From positions 139,884-203,883 of the forward strand of contig CAKSHC010000003.1 of assembly GCA_934456365.1 (NCBI GenBank): a stretch of DNA of 64,000 nt. Reading direction: 5' to 3'. The notes below the pieces were generated by a model. The model was not told where the DNA came from and did no database searches. It saw only the letters and a list, made by a program, of their open reading frames with translations. A program made the position numbers and the translations under genes. Below, in pieces: positions 46,626 to 55,315 of this stretch. Positions within the stretch are counted from its first letter, which is position 1. Each line of letters begins with the position of its first letter. The stretch is from an uncultured Eubacteriales bacterium (GTDB taxonomy: Bacteria > Bacillota > Clostridia > Oscillospirales > UMGS1783).

Positions 46626-47156
46626 TTATTCGGAAACGGCAGAGGCTTCATACGAAAGGCTCAGCTTTGCTTCGGCGCCGGCAGTGCCCGCCGCGCAATA
46701 CATCACAAGCGCAACGGTGACGGATTGATTGGCTTCAAGCGTGTTCGAAAAAACATATCCGGAATCAAGCGGTTTGGATTCGGCGATGCTTCTGACTGCG
46801 GAACCCAGATTTTCGTAGGCCGCCTCAACGGGAGCGATGTATCCAAACTCCGCGCTTCCCGCCGTGCCTTCGGTCATGGTGAGCTTAAGCTGGTATTGGA
46901 TCGGGGTCGCCTCGTGGTTTGCGATGTTGAAATACACGATTTTTCCGTTGTTGGACGGGATTTCGGTGATATCCTTGAAGGGCTCGTCGTCCGTTTTCGG
47001 AACCGTCCAATCCGTGCAGTTAAAGGAATACTTGAATTCCGTCTGAAGCTCCTTTTTTTCCGGCTGCGAGGAAGAGCAGGCGGCCGAGCACAGGATCATG
47101 ATAAAGCACAGCGCTGCGGCTGCCGATCTTACAAAAATACCATGTGTCTTTTTCAC
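46626..47156 (-). CDS. Lipoprotein, unknown function
   Basis: 176 residues from GTG 47156, chosen because AAAGGAG stands ahead and a signal peptide starts there (KKTHGIFVRSAAAALCFIMIL, lipobox CSAACS). The mature protein looks like a beta sandwich (KIVYFNIANHEATPIQYQLKLTM; QSVTVALVMYCAAGTAGAEAKLSLSYEA). No family or active site is recognised. It is single-gene, less GC-rich than its neighbours, with its own promoter. Confidence 0.8.
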   Translation of the reverse strand: MKKTHGIFVRSAAAALCFIMILCSAACSSSQPEKKELQTEFKYSFNCTDWTVPKTDDEPFKDITEIPSNNGKIVYFNIANHEATPIQYQLKLTMTEGTAGSAEFGYIAPVEAAYENLGSAVRSIAESKPLDSGYVFSNTLEANQSVTVALVMYCAAGTAGAEAKLSLSYEASAVSE

Positions 47157-47207
47157 GGATTTTATCTCCTTTATCCATCGGTTGATTTCACAACCGGATT
47201 TTTCTAT

Positions 47208-47236
47208 ATTGTAGCTTTCTTTTCCCTTTTTGTCAA
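47208..47236 (-). promoter_or_regulatory. Promoter of the lipoprotein gene
   Basis: TTGACA (47231-47236) and TACAAT (47208-47213) on the minus strand, spacer 17 bases. A 6-bp dyad CGGTTG-ATTTCA-CAACCG lies in the leader. Confidence 0.7.
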
Positions 47237-47289
47237 TGTTTCTCAAACATCCAAACCGCGCGGCCCTTAGAGGGAAGAGGGAAAAAGGA

Positions 47290-47318
47290 AAAATCCCCAT
47301 TCTTTCGAATGAGGATTT
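47290..47318 (-). terminator. tRNA-Gly terminator
   Basis: AAATCCTCATTC-GAAA-GAATGGGGATTT on the minus strand, with G-U pairs, followed by TTCC. It lies just after the tRNA. Confidence 0.7.
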
Positions 47319-47322
47319 CTGG

Positions 47323-47393
47323 AGCGGGGTACGGGAGTCGAACCCGCCTAGTCAGCTTGGGAAGCTGAAGTAATACCGATATACCAACCCCGC
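47323..47393 (-). tRNA. tRNA-Gly, anticodon CCC
   Basis: 71 bases on the minus strand. Acceptor stem GCGGGGT/ACCCCGC, anticodon stem TCAGC/GCTGA with loop TTCCCAA (anticodon CCC, reads GGG), T arm with GGTTCGACTCC. CCA is not encoded (TCC follows). It fits the GGG-containing codon use of the GC-rich genes here. Confidence 0.95.
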
Positions 47394-47526
47394 ATGTCTT
47401 TCCTATTATACTCGCCCCTTTGCGAAAAAGCAAGAGGAAAGTTGTAAGTTTTTCTTCCCAGAAGGAGGGATCTGTGGTAAAATACAATCAGAATATACTT
47501 CAAGTATTAAAAAAGGAGGTCTTTCC

Positions 47527-48849
47527 ATGCGAAAACGCGCCCTCGCGCTGCTGCTGGGGCTGCTCCTGCTCGGCTCGCTGGCCGGCTGCGGCTCGATGGA
47601 CGGCAGTGTCAGCTCGCTGCTCAAGGTGCCCAAGGCCAATGCCATGCAGCAGAAGCTGCGCCTGGCGATCGACGCCTCCCTCGGCAGCAACATCCGCGCC
47701 CTCACCCCGCAAAACGGCGACTTCCGCTCCTCCTTCGTGATGAACGATCTGGACGGCGACGGGCGGGACGAGGCCGTGATCTTCTTCGCCTCGGCAGACG
47801 GCAACGGCGGCGAAAGCTCCGGCATCGCCGTTTTCGCGCAGGAGCGCGACGGGAGCTGGACCATGAAGAAGCGCGTGGTCGGCGAAAGCTCCGGGATCGA
47901 CACCGTCAGCTTTCTCGACTGCTCGGGCGATGGGAAAAAGGATCTCCTCATCGGCTGGACCCGCAGCGAAACCGCCAAGGAGCTCTTTGTGTATGATCTC
48001 GCCTCGGCCGGGTCGGGCATCCTCTACCGCGACGCCTACAACGAGTGCCGCCTCTTTGCCGACGACACCGGCGCCCCCTTCGTCTTTCTGGCCACCTTCG
48101 ACCGCTCGCAGGGTGTGGGCGAGGGGCGGGTTTTGGCGCTCGATGCGGACGGCCGCCTGTCCGAGCGCTGCCGCTGCGCGCTCGACGCGCATTTCTCCTC
48201 GGTCGCCGCATTAAACTACGCCCGGGTCGGCACCGCCCGGCGCGCCGTGATCTTGGATACCCGCGACGGCAACAATGCCCTCACCCAGTTTCTCTTCTAT
48301 GACGGGAAAACGCTGGAAAACCCCTTCTATCAAAACGGTGTCCTTTCGCCCCTGATGATCCGCGAAACCCCCCTCGCCTGCACCGATATTGATAAAGACG
48401 GGGTGTTTGAGCTGCCCGGCGCCGTGGCCATGCCTTCGGTGTCTTCCGCTGCCGGCAACGCCCTTTCCCCCTGCGCTCTGACCACCTGGAGCACCCTGAC
48501 CCGCAAAAACGGTGACTGGGGGCTTGAGCAGGATTTCTCCTGCGTGATGGCCGGCATGATCGGCTGCTATTATATCGTGCCCGATTCCTGGTATGGCCGG
48601 GTCAGCGTGTATTCCGACAGCGAGGATTCCTCGCTGATCTTCTTCGACGGGACCACCCGCCTCTTTTCCATCCATCGCCTCTCCAAGAGCGAGTTTCAGA
48701 AGCGCCAGGTGCTGGGCAGCTGGTACGAGCTTTATCGCAGCGGCGATCTGGTGTATACCATCCACATGGAAAAGAATCTTACTGCCGATCAGAAGCTGCT
48801 GGTCGGAACGGTGGAGGAAAGCCGTTCCCGCCTGATCCGAACCGATTGA
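47527..48849 (+). CDS. Lipoprotein with FG-GAP/VCBS-like repeats, likely partner of a two-component system
   Basis: 440 residues. Signal peptide with lipobox (SLAGC, Cys21). The sequence has calcium-loop-like DLDGDGRDEAVIFF, CSGDGKKDLLIGW and DIDKDGVFELP motifs, the repeats of beta-propeller FG-GAP proteins. AAAGGAGG precedes the ATG. It lies 11 bases before the response regulator, with which it is probably co-transcribed; a sensing or envelope-monitoring role is inference. Confidence 0.8.
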   Translation: MRKRALALLLGLLLLGSLAGCGSMDGSVSSLLKVPKANAMQQKLRLAIDASLGSNIRALTPQNGDFRSSFVMNDLDGDGRDEAVIFFASADGNGGESSGIAVFAQERDGSWTMKKRVVGESSGIDTVSFLDCSGDGKKDLLIGWTRSETAKELFVYDLASAGSGILYRDAYNECRLFADDTGAPFVFLATFDRSQGVGEGRVLALDADGRLSERCRCALDAHFSSVAALNYARVGTARRAVILDTRDGNNALTQFLFYDGKTLENPFYQNGVLSPLMIRETPLACTDIDKDGVFELPGAVAMPSVSSAAGNALSPCALTTWSTLTRKNGDWGLEQDFSCVMAGMIGCYYIVPDSWYGRVSVYSDSEDSSLIFFDGTTRLFSIHRLSKSEFQKRQVLGSWYELYRSGDLVYTIHMEKNLTADQKLLVGTVEESRSRLIRTD

Positions 48850-48860
48850 GAGGTGCCATT

Positions 48861-49556
48861 ATGAGAAAAATCTTAGTGCTCGAAGACGAAGCCGCCATCC
48901 GCGAATTCGTGGTCATCAACCTGCGCCGCGCCGGCTACACCATCGTCGAGGCCGAAAGCGGCGAGCAGGCGCTGGAGCTTTTCGCGCAGAATCCCGACCT
49001 GGACATCGCCCTTTTGGACGTGATGCTCCCCGGGATCGACGGGTTCGAGGTCGCCAAAAAGATGCGGGCGAAAAATCCCGCCGTCGGCATCATTCTGCTT
49101 ACAGCCAAAACCCAGGAAACCGATAAGGTCACCGGCTTCCTCTCCGGGGCCGATGATTATGTGACCAAGCCCTTCTCGCCGAGTGAGCTGCTCGCCCGGG
49201 TCGACGCGCTCTACCGCCGCCTGTCCCTCTCCCGGCGCGACGAGGGCAAGATCTACCGTTCGGGGCCCTTCGTGGTCGACCTCATCAGCCGCAGCTGCAC
49301 CAAAAACAACCTCCCCATCGACCTGACGCAGGTGGAGTTTCTTCTGATGAAAACCTTCCTCGAGAATAAAAACGTCGCCCTTTCCCGCGCCATGCTGCTG
49401 GAAAAGGTGTGGGGCGGGGTCGGCGGCGAGGAGAAAACGGTGGATGTGAATATGCGCCGGCTGCGCATGAAGATCGAAGACGATCCGTCCAACCCCCGCT
49501 ATATCACCACCCTCTGGGGCTTCGGCTATAAATGGACGGAGGGATCGCCGGCATGA
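48861..49556 (+). CDS. OmpR/PhoB-family response regulator
   Basis: 231 residues. Receiver domain with acidic pair Glu8-Asp9, phosphorylation site Asp53 (ALLDVMLPG) and Lys103 (VTKPFSP); winged helix ending RRLRMKIEDDPSNPRYITTLWGFGYKW. ATG 48861 follows GAGAGGTG. The stop overlaps the kinase start (ATGA). Confidence 0.95.
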   Translation: MRKILVLEDEAAIREFVVINLRRAGYTIVEAESGEQALELFAQNPDLDIALLDVMLPGIDGFEVAKKMRAKNPAVGIILLTAKTQETDKVTGFLSGADDYVTKPFSPSELLARVDALYRRLSLSRRDEGKIYRSGPFVVDLISRSCTKNNLPIDLTQVEFLLMKTFLENKNVALSRAMLLEKVWGGVGGEEKTVDVNMRRLRMKIEDDPSNPRYITTLWGFGYKWTEGSPA

Positions 49557-51004
49557 AAGCGCGCCGCATCCCGAAAATGACGGCGCGCTGGCTGGTCAGC
49601 GTGTTCGGCGTGATCGTGCTGATTCTGATCGGCTTTGAGCTGATGCTCTCGGCTGTGATCTTTTCCTATTATCAGTCCTCCGCCGAAACCTACCTGAAAA
49701 ACCGCGCCGAAAACCTCTCCCGCTACTACAACAGCTACATCGCCCCCCAAACGCCCACGCTGGAAAGCGGCGCCCGGCGGGTGGCCGAGGAATTTTCCGA
49801 TCTCTCCACCGCCGAGCTGCAGGTGCTCGACCTCTCCGGCCGCTGCCTCTATACCTCCATCGGCTATACCGTCGGCCTCACCCCGGTTCAGACCTCCGAT
49901 TTCCTGGCCGCGCGCGAAGGCTCTACCGGTGTGTGGCAGGGCAAAAACGAGGGCACCGAGGAATCCGTGGCCGCCGTTTCCGCCCCGCTGTGCGACGAGT
50001 CGGGGCAGATCGTCGGCGCGCTGCGGCTGGTCAGCTCCACCGAAGCCGTTTATGAGCGCGCCTGGGTGCTGGTCGGCGTGTCGGCCGCCGTTTGCCTGGC
50101 GATCATCCTGTTTGTTTTCATGACAAACTATTATTTCATTTCCTCGATCGTTTCGCCGCTGAGCGTCATCACCGAAACCTCCAATAAAATCGCCGCCGGC
50201 GACCTTTCGGCCCGTATCCCCAACCGCTACCGCGACGAGGTGGGCGACCTGTGCGATTCCATCAACAATATGGCCAAGGAGCTCGCCGAGTCCGACCGGA
50301 TGAAAAACGATTTCATCTCCTCGGTTTCCCACGAGCTGCGCACCCCGCTGACCGCCATCAAGGGCTGGAGCGAAACCATGACGCTCTGCGACCCCGTCCA
50401 GGATAAGGAAACCGTTTCGCGCGGGCTCCATGTCATCAACGAGGAGGTTTCCCGCCTGTCGCACATGGTCGAGGAGCTGCTCGATTTCTCCCGCATCCAG
50501 AGCGGCCGGCTGAAGGTGAAGATGGAGGTGATGGACCTCTATGCCGAGGTCGAGCAGGTCACGCTGATCCTTCGCGAAAGGGCTGCCGCCGCCGGGGTCA
50601 TCCTCCGATTCGATTGCCCCGAGCGCGCCAGCTGCATCATCCTCGGCGATGCCGACCGGCTCAGCCAGGTCCTCATCAACGTTCTCGACAACGCCGTCAA
50701 GCATTCCCCGCCCGGCTCCTCGATCGAGATCAGCATCGAGCAGAGCGAAAAAACAGTCACCCTGCGGGTGCAGGACCATGGCGAGGGCATCCGCCCCGAG
50801 GATCTGCCCCGCGTGAAGGAGCGCTTCTATAAGGGGCTCTCCTCCAAGCACGGCACCGGCCTCGGCCTGGCCGTGGCCGACGAGATCGTCCGCCTCCACG
50901 AGGGCGAGCTCAATCTGCAAAGCACCTGGGGCGAGGGCACCTGCGTGACCATTTCTCTGCCCCGCCGAGTCCCCGAGAAAGAAGGAAAACACCATGAAGG
51001 ATAA
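49553..51004 (+). CDS. Sensor histidine kinase
   Basis: 483 residues. Two membrane segments (about residues 12-37 and 176-200) enclose an extracellular sensor of about 140 residues, then HAMP (PLSVITETSNKIAAGDLSARIP), H-box SSVSHELRTPLTAIKG, N-box VLINVLDNAVKHS, and G-boxes DHGEGIRPEDL and HGTGLGLAVA. It is the partner of the regulator before it. ATG 49553 is taken rather than 49532 for the ATGA overlap and GGAGGGA. It overlaps the DUF1385 gene by 11 bases. Confidence 0.95.
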   Translation: MKARRIPKMTARWLVSVFGVIVLILIGFELMLSAVIFSYYQSSAETYLKNRAENLSRYYNSYIAPQTPTLESGARRVAEEFSDLSTAELQVLDLSGRCLYTSIGYTVGLTPVQTSDFLAAREGSTGVWQGKNEGTEESVAAVSAPLCDESGQIVGALRLVSSTEAVYERAWVLVGVSAAVCLAIILFVFMTNYYFISSIVSPLSVITETSNKIAAGDLSARIPNRYRDEVGDLCDSINNMAKELAESDRMKNDFISSVSHELRTPLTAIKGWSETMTLCDPVQDKETVSRGLHVINEEVSRLSHMVEELLDFSRIQSGRLKVKMEVMDLYAEVEQVTLILRERAAAAGVILRFDCPERASCIILGDADRLSQVLINVLDNAVKHSPPGSSIEISIEQSEKTVTLRVQDHGEGIRPEDLPRVKERFYKGLSSKHGTGLGLAVADEIVRLHEGELNLQSTWGEGTCVTISLPRRVPEKEGKHHEG

Positions 51005-51938
51005 CCCGAAAAAAATCCACCGCACCACCATCGGCGGCCAGGCCGTGATGGAGGGCGTGATGATGCGCGGCCCGCAGAAAACCAGCCTCGCCGTGCGCAC
51101 CCCCCAGGGAGAGATCCAGGTGGAAGACCTCCCCGGAAAAGGCACCAAAACCGCCGTGTCCAAAATCCCCATCGTGCGCGGCGTCGTCAACTTCGTCCAA
51201 AGCCTCACCATCGGCTTTTCCGCCATCAACCGCTCGGCCGAGATCGCGCTGGACGACGCCTCCCAGCAGCCCGACCGGTTCGAGCGCTGGATGGAAAAAC
51301 ATTTCGGCCAAAGCGCCGGCAAGATTTTGTCCGGGCTGAGCATGGTCGTCGGCGTGGTGCTGGCGCTGGGGCTGTTTGTGTTTCTGCCGTATTTCGCCGC
51401 CCGCGGCCTGGAGCTGCTCTGCGGCTTTTCCGCCGGGTTCTGGTTCAATCTGCTTGAGGGCGTGATCCGGATCGCCATCTTCCTGGCCTACCTCGTGCTG
51501 GTCGGGCTTATGCCCGATATCAAGCGCCTTTTCGCCTACCACGGCGCCGAGCATAAAACCATCCATTGCTACGAGCACGGCGAGGAGCTCACGGTGGAAA
51601 ACGTCCGCCGCCATTCCCGCCTCCATAAGCGCTGCGGCACCAACTTCCTGCTCATCGTCATGATCGTCAGCATCCTCATCTTCTCCTTTATCCAAACGGA
51701 AAGCGCCCCCCTCCGCCTCGCGCTGCGCCTGGCGCTGCTGCCGGTCGTGGCCGGGGTTTCGTATGAATTCATCAAGCTCGTCGGCCGCTACGACAACCGC
51801 TTCACCGACCTGATCTGCTTCCCCGGCCTCATGCTCCAGAAGCTCACCACCGCCGAGCCCGACGACGAGCAGATCGCCGTCGGCATCGCCGCGCTGACGG
51901 CGGTGCGCCCCGAAAATTCGGAAGACGACAAATGGTAA
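50994..51938 (+). CDS. DUF1385 (YqhQ-like) membrane protein
   Basis: 314 residues. The signature IGGQAVMEGVMMRGP stands at the start, then IPIVRGVVNFVQSLTIG and YHGAEHKTIHCYEHG with conserved histidines, and about four membrane segments. Family function is unproven, though it is often next to prmC in Bacillota, as here. GAAAGAAGGAAAACACC precedes the ATG; it overlaps the kinase gene. Confidence 0.93.
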   Translation: MKDNPKKIHRTTIGGQAVMEGVMMRGPQKTSLAVRTPQGEIQVEDLPGKGTKTAVSKIPIVRGVVNFVQSLTIGFSAINRSAEIALDDASQQPDRFERWMEKHFGQSAGKILSGLSMVVGVVLALGLFVFLPYFAARGLELLCGFSAGFWFNLLEGVIRIAIFLAYLVLVGLMPDIKRLFAYHGAEHKTIHCYEHGEELTVENVRRHSRLHKRCGTNFLLIVMIVSILIFSFIQTESAPLRLALRLALLPVVAGVSYEFIKLVGRYDNRFTDLICFPGLMLQKLTTAEPDDEQIAVGIAALTAVRPENSEDDKW

Positions 51939-52705
51939 CAACCGAAAAGGAAGCCCGCGCCGTGCTTGAGGCGGCCGGCGTGGAAAACGCCGCGTTCGAC
52001 GCCCATATCCTCTTCGAGGAGGGCGGCGACCTCGACGCCCTTGTGAAAGCCCGCGCCGCGGGCGAGCCGCTGCAGTATCTCGTGCGCGAATGGGAATTTT
52101 TCGGGCTGCCCATGAAAATGCGCCCCGGCGTTCTCATCGCCCGCGCCGACACCGAGGTGCTCGTCGAGCAGGCGCTGAAAATGGCCCGCGAAAGGGAAGT
52201 GCGCTCCTTTCTGGAGCTCGGCTGCGGCAGCGGCGCCGTTTCGATCGCCTTGAAAAAATATCTCCCCGCCGCCCGCGCCGAGGCGCTGGATCTGAATCCC
52301 GCCGCCTGCGCCCTCACAAGGGAAAACGCCGCCCGCAACGGGGTCGACCTTTGCGTGATCGAGGGCGATCTGTTTGAGATGTCGCTCCAAGGCCCCTTCG
52401 ATCTCATTCTCTCCAACCCCCCTTACCTCACCGAGCAGGAAATGGGCGAGCTTTCGCGCGAAGTGCGAAAAGAGCCCGCCTCCGCCCTCTTCGGCGGGGC
52501 CGACGGGCTGGATTTCTACCGCTTCATCCTGCCCCAATATTTCCCTCTGCTCGCCCCCGGCGGAGCCCTCCTTTTCGAGGTGGGCGACGCGCAGGCCGCC
52601 GCCGTTGCCGCGCTCATGGAAAAACAGGGCGCCGCCGCTATTGAAACCACAAAGGACTACGCAGGCATCCCCCGGGTGGTCGCCTGCCGGAAAGGAACGC
52701 TATGA
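51932..52705 (+). CDS. prmC: Release factor glutamine methyltransferase PrmC (HemK)
   Basis: 257 residues. It methylates the GGQ glutamine of RF1 and RF2; RF2 is coded in this window. The SAM-binding loop is LELGCGSGAVSIAL (94-107) and the catalytic NPPY motif is at 162-165. The N-terminal helical domain is slightly short. In many Bacillota prfA stands beside prmC; here it does not. Confidence 0.95.
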   Translation: MVTTEKEARAVLEAAGVENAAFDAHILFEEGGDLDALVKARAAGEPLQYLVREWEFFGLPMKMRPGVLIARADTEVLVEQALKMAREREVRSFLELGCGSGAVSIALKKYLPAARAEALDLNPAACALTRENAARNGVDLCVIEGDLFEMSLQGPFDLILSNPPYLTEQEMGELSREVRKEPASALFGGADGLDFYRFILPQYFPLLAPGGALLFEVGDAQAAAVAALMEKQGAAAIETTKDYAGIPRVVACRKGTL

Positions 52706-53352
52706 AAGAGGAATTTGCCAAACGTCTTACCCTGATCCGCAAGGAAAAGGGCCTCTCCCAAAAAGAGGCCGCCCAGGCCCTCGGCCTGTCGCAGGCGCTC
52801 TTGAGCCACTATGAAAAGGGCATCCGCGAATGCGGGCTGGATTTCGTCGCCCGCGCCTGCGCCTACTACGGCGTCAGCGCCGACTATCTCCTCGGCCTCT
52901 CGCAGCTACGCTCGGGCGAAAAGCTCTCCGAGGACCTGCCCGACCCCTCCGGCGATCGTTCCCCCGGCCGGGGCGACCTCGCCCTCGGCCTCGGCCGCCG
53001 CATCGTGCTCAACGGGATCGACCTCCTCTATGAGCTGGCCGGCGAGGTCGGAAGCCGCGCCTATACCCACGCCCTTAATAATTTCCTCTGCCTCAACGTC
53101 TACCAGGCCTTTCGCCTTTTGTATGCGGCCAATCCGCAAAATGAAAAGGCTCTTTTCCTGACTGACGAGAAAAACCTCCCCTATTTCGCCGAAGCCGCCC
53201 GCCTCGAGCAGCTCGCCGCCCAAAACCGCGCCCTCGCCGCCCAGAAATCCACCCCCGCCATCGGCCAGATCTCTCTCGAGGAGCGCTTCCCCGGCCGCGC
53301 CGCGGGCCTGCTCAATTTGATCAAAAATGCCGAAACCGTGATCAAACGCTGA
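52702..53352 (+). CDS. XRE-family regulator with unknown C-terminal domain
   Basis: 216 residues. The HTH is FAKRLTLIRKEKGLSQKEAAQALGLSQALLSHYEKGIRECGLDFVARACAYYGVSADYLLG, followed by a helical domain of about 130 residues (RIVLNGIDLLYELAGEVGSRAYTHALNNFLCLNVYQAFRLLY) of a type often seen in clostridial regulators. It overlaps prmC by four bases. The terminator after it contains the ribosome site of the next gene. Confidence 0.88.
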   Translation: MKEEFAKRLTLIRKEKGLSQKEAAQALGLSQALLSHYEKGIRECGLDFVARACAYYGVSADYLLGLSQLRSGEKLSEDLPDPSGDRSPGRGDLALGLGRRIVLNGIDLLYELAGEVGSRAYTHALNNFLCLNVYQAFRLLYAANPQNEKALFLTDEKNLPYFAEAARLEQLAAQNRALAAQKSTPAIGQISLEERFPGRAAGLLNLIKNAETVIKR

Positions 53353-53363
53353 ATAAAATCCCA

Positions 53364-53411
53364 AAGATCCTCCCATACTAAGAGCGTATCTGAAAAGGGA
53401 GGATCTTTTTT
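53364..53411 (+). terminator. Terminator whose 3' arm contains the ribosome site of the DUF378 gene
   Basis: AAGATCCTCCC (53364-53374) pairs perfectly with GGGAGGATCTT (53397-53407), followed by T's to 53411 and ATG at 53412. A small ATAC/GTAT stem lies in the loop. GGGAGG is the only ribosome site for the next gene. Confidence 0.75.
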
Positions 53412-53615
53412 ATGGTGATGGATCGGATTGCCCTGATCCTCACGATCATCGGCGGCCTCAACTGGGGCAGCGTCGGCATCTTCCGCTTCGACTTCGTCCA
53501 GGCCCTGCTCGGCGAAGGCTCGGTGCTTTCCCGCATCGTCTTCGTGCTGGTCGGCCTGGCTGCCGTGTGGTGCGTGTCCCTGCTGTTCCGTTCCCGCAAC
53601 GAGATCGTGGAGTAA
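53412..53615 (+). CDS. DUF378 small membrane protein
   Basis: 67 residues, two membrane segments; DRIALILTIIGGLNWGSVGIF is the hallmark start of DUF378 and VLVGLAAVWCVSLLF the second segment. Function unknown. Its ribosome site is in the hairpin above, so it is translated well only when that hairpin is open. ATG 53418 is an alternative start. Confidence 0.9.
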   Translation: MVMDRIALILTIIGGLNWGSVGIFRFDFVQALLGEGSVLSRIVFVLVGLAAVWCVSLLFRSRNEIVE

Positions 53616-53654
53616 AAACGAGCGAAAGGCCTCGCGCCTTTCGCTCGTTTTTTT
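53616..53654 (+). terminator. Terminator after DUF378
   Basis: AAACGAGCGAAAGGC-CTCGC-GCCTTTCGCTCGTTT, a 15-bp perfect stem with T-run. Confidence 0.93.
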
Positions 53655-53736
53655 GCCGGATTTCGCCGGTAGAATTTGTTCTCCCGCCGGTAGAATCGGC
53701 CTTTTTCTCTCGAGAAACGCCCGGAAAAGGAGTAGG

Positions 53737-53765
53737 TTGATGGAAAGGGTGAAATCTGATAGGAT
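53737..53765 (+). promoter_or_regulatory. degV promoter
   Basis: TTGATG (53737-53742) and TAGGAT (53760-53765), spacer 17 bases, followed by GAAAGGAAGTGA and ATG 53791. Confidence 0.6.
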
Positions 53766-53790
53766 ACCTTTCGAAAGGAAGTGACCCCCT

Positions 53791-54663
53791 ATGAAATCCT
53801 GCACCTTCAGTGTGGAATCCACAACCGATCTCCCCGTCGCGCTGCTGCGCGAGCGCGAGATCCCGTTTCTCACCTATACCTGCCTCAACGGCGAAGAGCG
53901 CATCCCCGACACCATCCGCGACGATCCCGCCGCCCTTGACCGCTTCTACGCCGCGCTTGACGCCGGAGCCACCCCCACCACCACCCAGCTCACCCCCTTC
54001 GATTATAAGGAGTTTTTTGAGCCTCTGCCCGATCCCGTGCTCCACCTCTGCTTCGGCACCGGCATGACGGCTTCTTATCAAAACGCCTGCGCCGCCGCCG
54101 AGGAGCTGCGCGCCCAGGGAAGGGATATCCATGTCGTCGATTCGCTGTGCTCCGCCGGCGGCTACGGCCTGCTCGCTTTGGAGGCAGACGATCTTTTGCA
54201 AAAGGGCGCCACCCGCGAGGAGGCCGAGAAGTTTCTTCTCGAGGCCCGCACCCATGTCCACCATTCCTTCTATTGCACCACCCTTTCCTTCTTCCGCCGC
54301 AGCGGCCGTGTCAAGGGCTCCCTCGCCATCATCGGCACCATGCTCGGCATCTGCCCGCTCATGCACCTCAACCGCGCCGGTCAGATCGTCGTCACCGGCA
54401 AGGCCCGCGGCAAGGTCAAGGCCAGACTGGCCACCCTTTCGGAAATGATGGAGCATGCGCAGGACGGCGCGGAGTATTCCGGCCATTGCATCATCGGCCA
54501 TACTCATGCCCTCGCCGAGGCCGAGCAGACCCGCCGCGATATCCTCGCCGCTTTCCCGAAGATCGCCTCGGTCGACCTGGTGGAGATCGGCCCTGTCATC
54601 GCCGCCCATTGCGGCCCCGGCACCGTCGCCGTTTTCTATATGGGCGACGAGCGCGCCGAATAA
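53791..54663 (+). CDS. DegV-family fatty-acid-binding protein
   Basis: 290 residues. DegV (FakB-like) proteins carry a fatty acid to the FakA kinase for use in lipid synthesis. Typical blocks: FSVESTTDLP at the start, ATPTTTQLTPFDY, HLCFGTGMTASYQNA and TLSFFRRSGRVKGSLAIIGTMLGICPLMHLNRAGQI. No fakA is seen in this window. It is a single-gene unit. Confidence 0.95.
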   Translation: MKSCTFSVESTTDLPVALLREREIPFLTYTCLNGEERIPDTIRDDPAALDRFYAALDAGATPTTTQLTPFDYKEFFEPLPDPVLHLCFGTGMTASYQNACAAAEELRAQGRDIHVVDSLCSAGGYGLLALEADDLLQKGATREEAEKFLLEARTHVHHSFYCTTLSFFRRSGRVKGSLAIIGTMLGICPLMHLNRAGQIVVTGKARGKVKARLATLSEMMEHAQDGAEYSGHCIIGHTHALAEAEQTRRDILAAFPKIASVDLVEIGPVIAAHCGPGTVAVFYMGDERAE

Positions 54664-54672
54664 ACGAATGAA

Positions 54673-54709
54673 AAAAAGGACTGCTTCGTTCAGAAGCAGT
54701 CCTTTTTGA
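54673..54709. terminator. Bidirectional terminator between degV and the acetyltransferase
   Basis: AAAAAGGACTGCTTC-GTTCA-GAAGCAGTCCTTTTT, a 15-bp perfect stem. The last codons of the minus-strand acetyltransferase (KKDCF, stop) are coded by one arm. Confidence 0.9.
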
Positions 54710-55190
54710 TATGCTTGCGGTAGTAAACCAGCCCCACATCCCGGCCGAACTTGCGGGCGATCGCCGGCAGCTCGCCGCAAAGGGCGAATCCGTGCTTTTC
54801 GTGGAAGCGCCGCGAGGCGGCGTTTTCATCGGTAATCAGCGAAACAAGATCCCGCAGCCCCCGCTCGCGCCCCTCCTGCTCGATCGCCTCAAGAAGCGCC
54901 GCGCCAAGCCCTTTGCCGCGCGCCTCGGGCGAAAGGTAAAGGGTCAGATCGGCCGCCGCGCGATAGGCGCTGCGCGGATTGAAGGGGCTCAGATAGCAAA
55001 ACCCCTCCACCCGATCCCCCTCCCGGGCCACCAGAAAGGGATAGCGCCCCGAAAGCTCGTCCGATCGTGCGGTAAAGGCCTCCAAAGAGAGCGGCTTCTC
55101 CTCGAGAGAAGCCGTTGTCTTTTCCACATAGTGGTTGTAGATCAGAAGGCAGCCCGGCAGATCGGTGGCCTGGAGCGGCGCGATCGTCAT
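54690..55190 (-). CDS. GNAT-family N-acetyltransferase, phosphinothricin acetyltransferase type
   Basis: 166 residues. Acetyl-CoA-binding loop SPEARGKGLGAALLEAI; GFCYLSPFNPRSAYRAAADLTLYL and LITDENAASRRFHEKHGFALCGEL fit the PAT/YwnH group, which acetylates methionine sulfone, sulfoximine and similar compounds. The start ATG 55190 overlaps the stop of the broken mini-gene upstream. Confidence 0.88.
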   Translation of the reverse strand: MTIAPLQATDLPGCLLIYNHYVEKTTASLEEKPLSLEAFTARSDELSGRYPFLVAREGDRVEGFCYLSPFNPRSAYRAAADLTLYLSPEARGKGLGAALLEAIEQEGRERGLRDLVSLITDENAASRRFHEKHGFALCGELPAIARKFGRDVGLVYYRKHIKKDCF

Positions 55191-55305
55191 TTCTTTTTCC
55201 CCCGGATCAGCAGCACAATCCCGGCCGCCACTCCGCCCGCCGCTAAAATCAGGATCACTATCATCCAAACAAGCGGAAAAGAATCTCCCGTGATCGGATT
55301 CATAA
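55187..55305 (-). pseudogene. Mini-gene coding an NPxTG sortase-type sorting signal, broken by two extra bases
   Basis: AAAGGAG precedes ATG 55305. The frame reads MNPITGDSFPLVWMI and stops at TAG; two bases on, the expected remainder continues as VILILAAGGVAAGIVLLIRG then KKK and TGA overlapping the acetyltransferase start. Together they would make a 38-residue NPxTG motif, membrane helix and basic tail, the complete plan of a cell-wall sorting signal without a passenger. A duplicated TA near 55260 explains the break. It lies seven bases after the YhhN gene. Confidence 0.65.
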
Positions 55306-55315
55306 AAGGCTCCTT

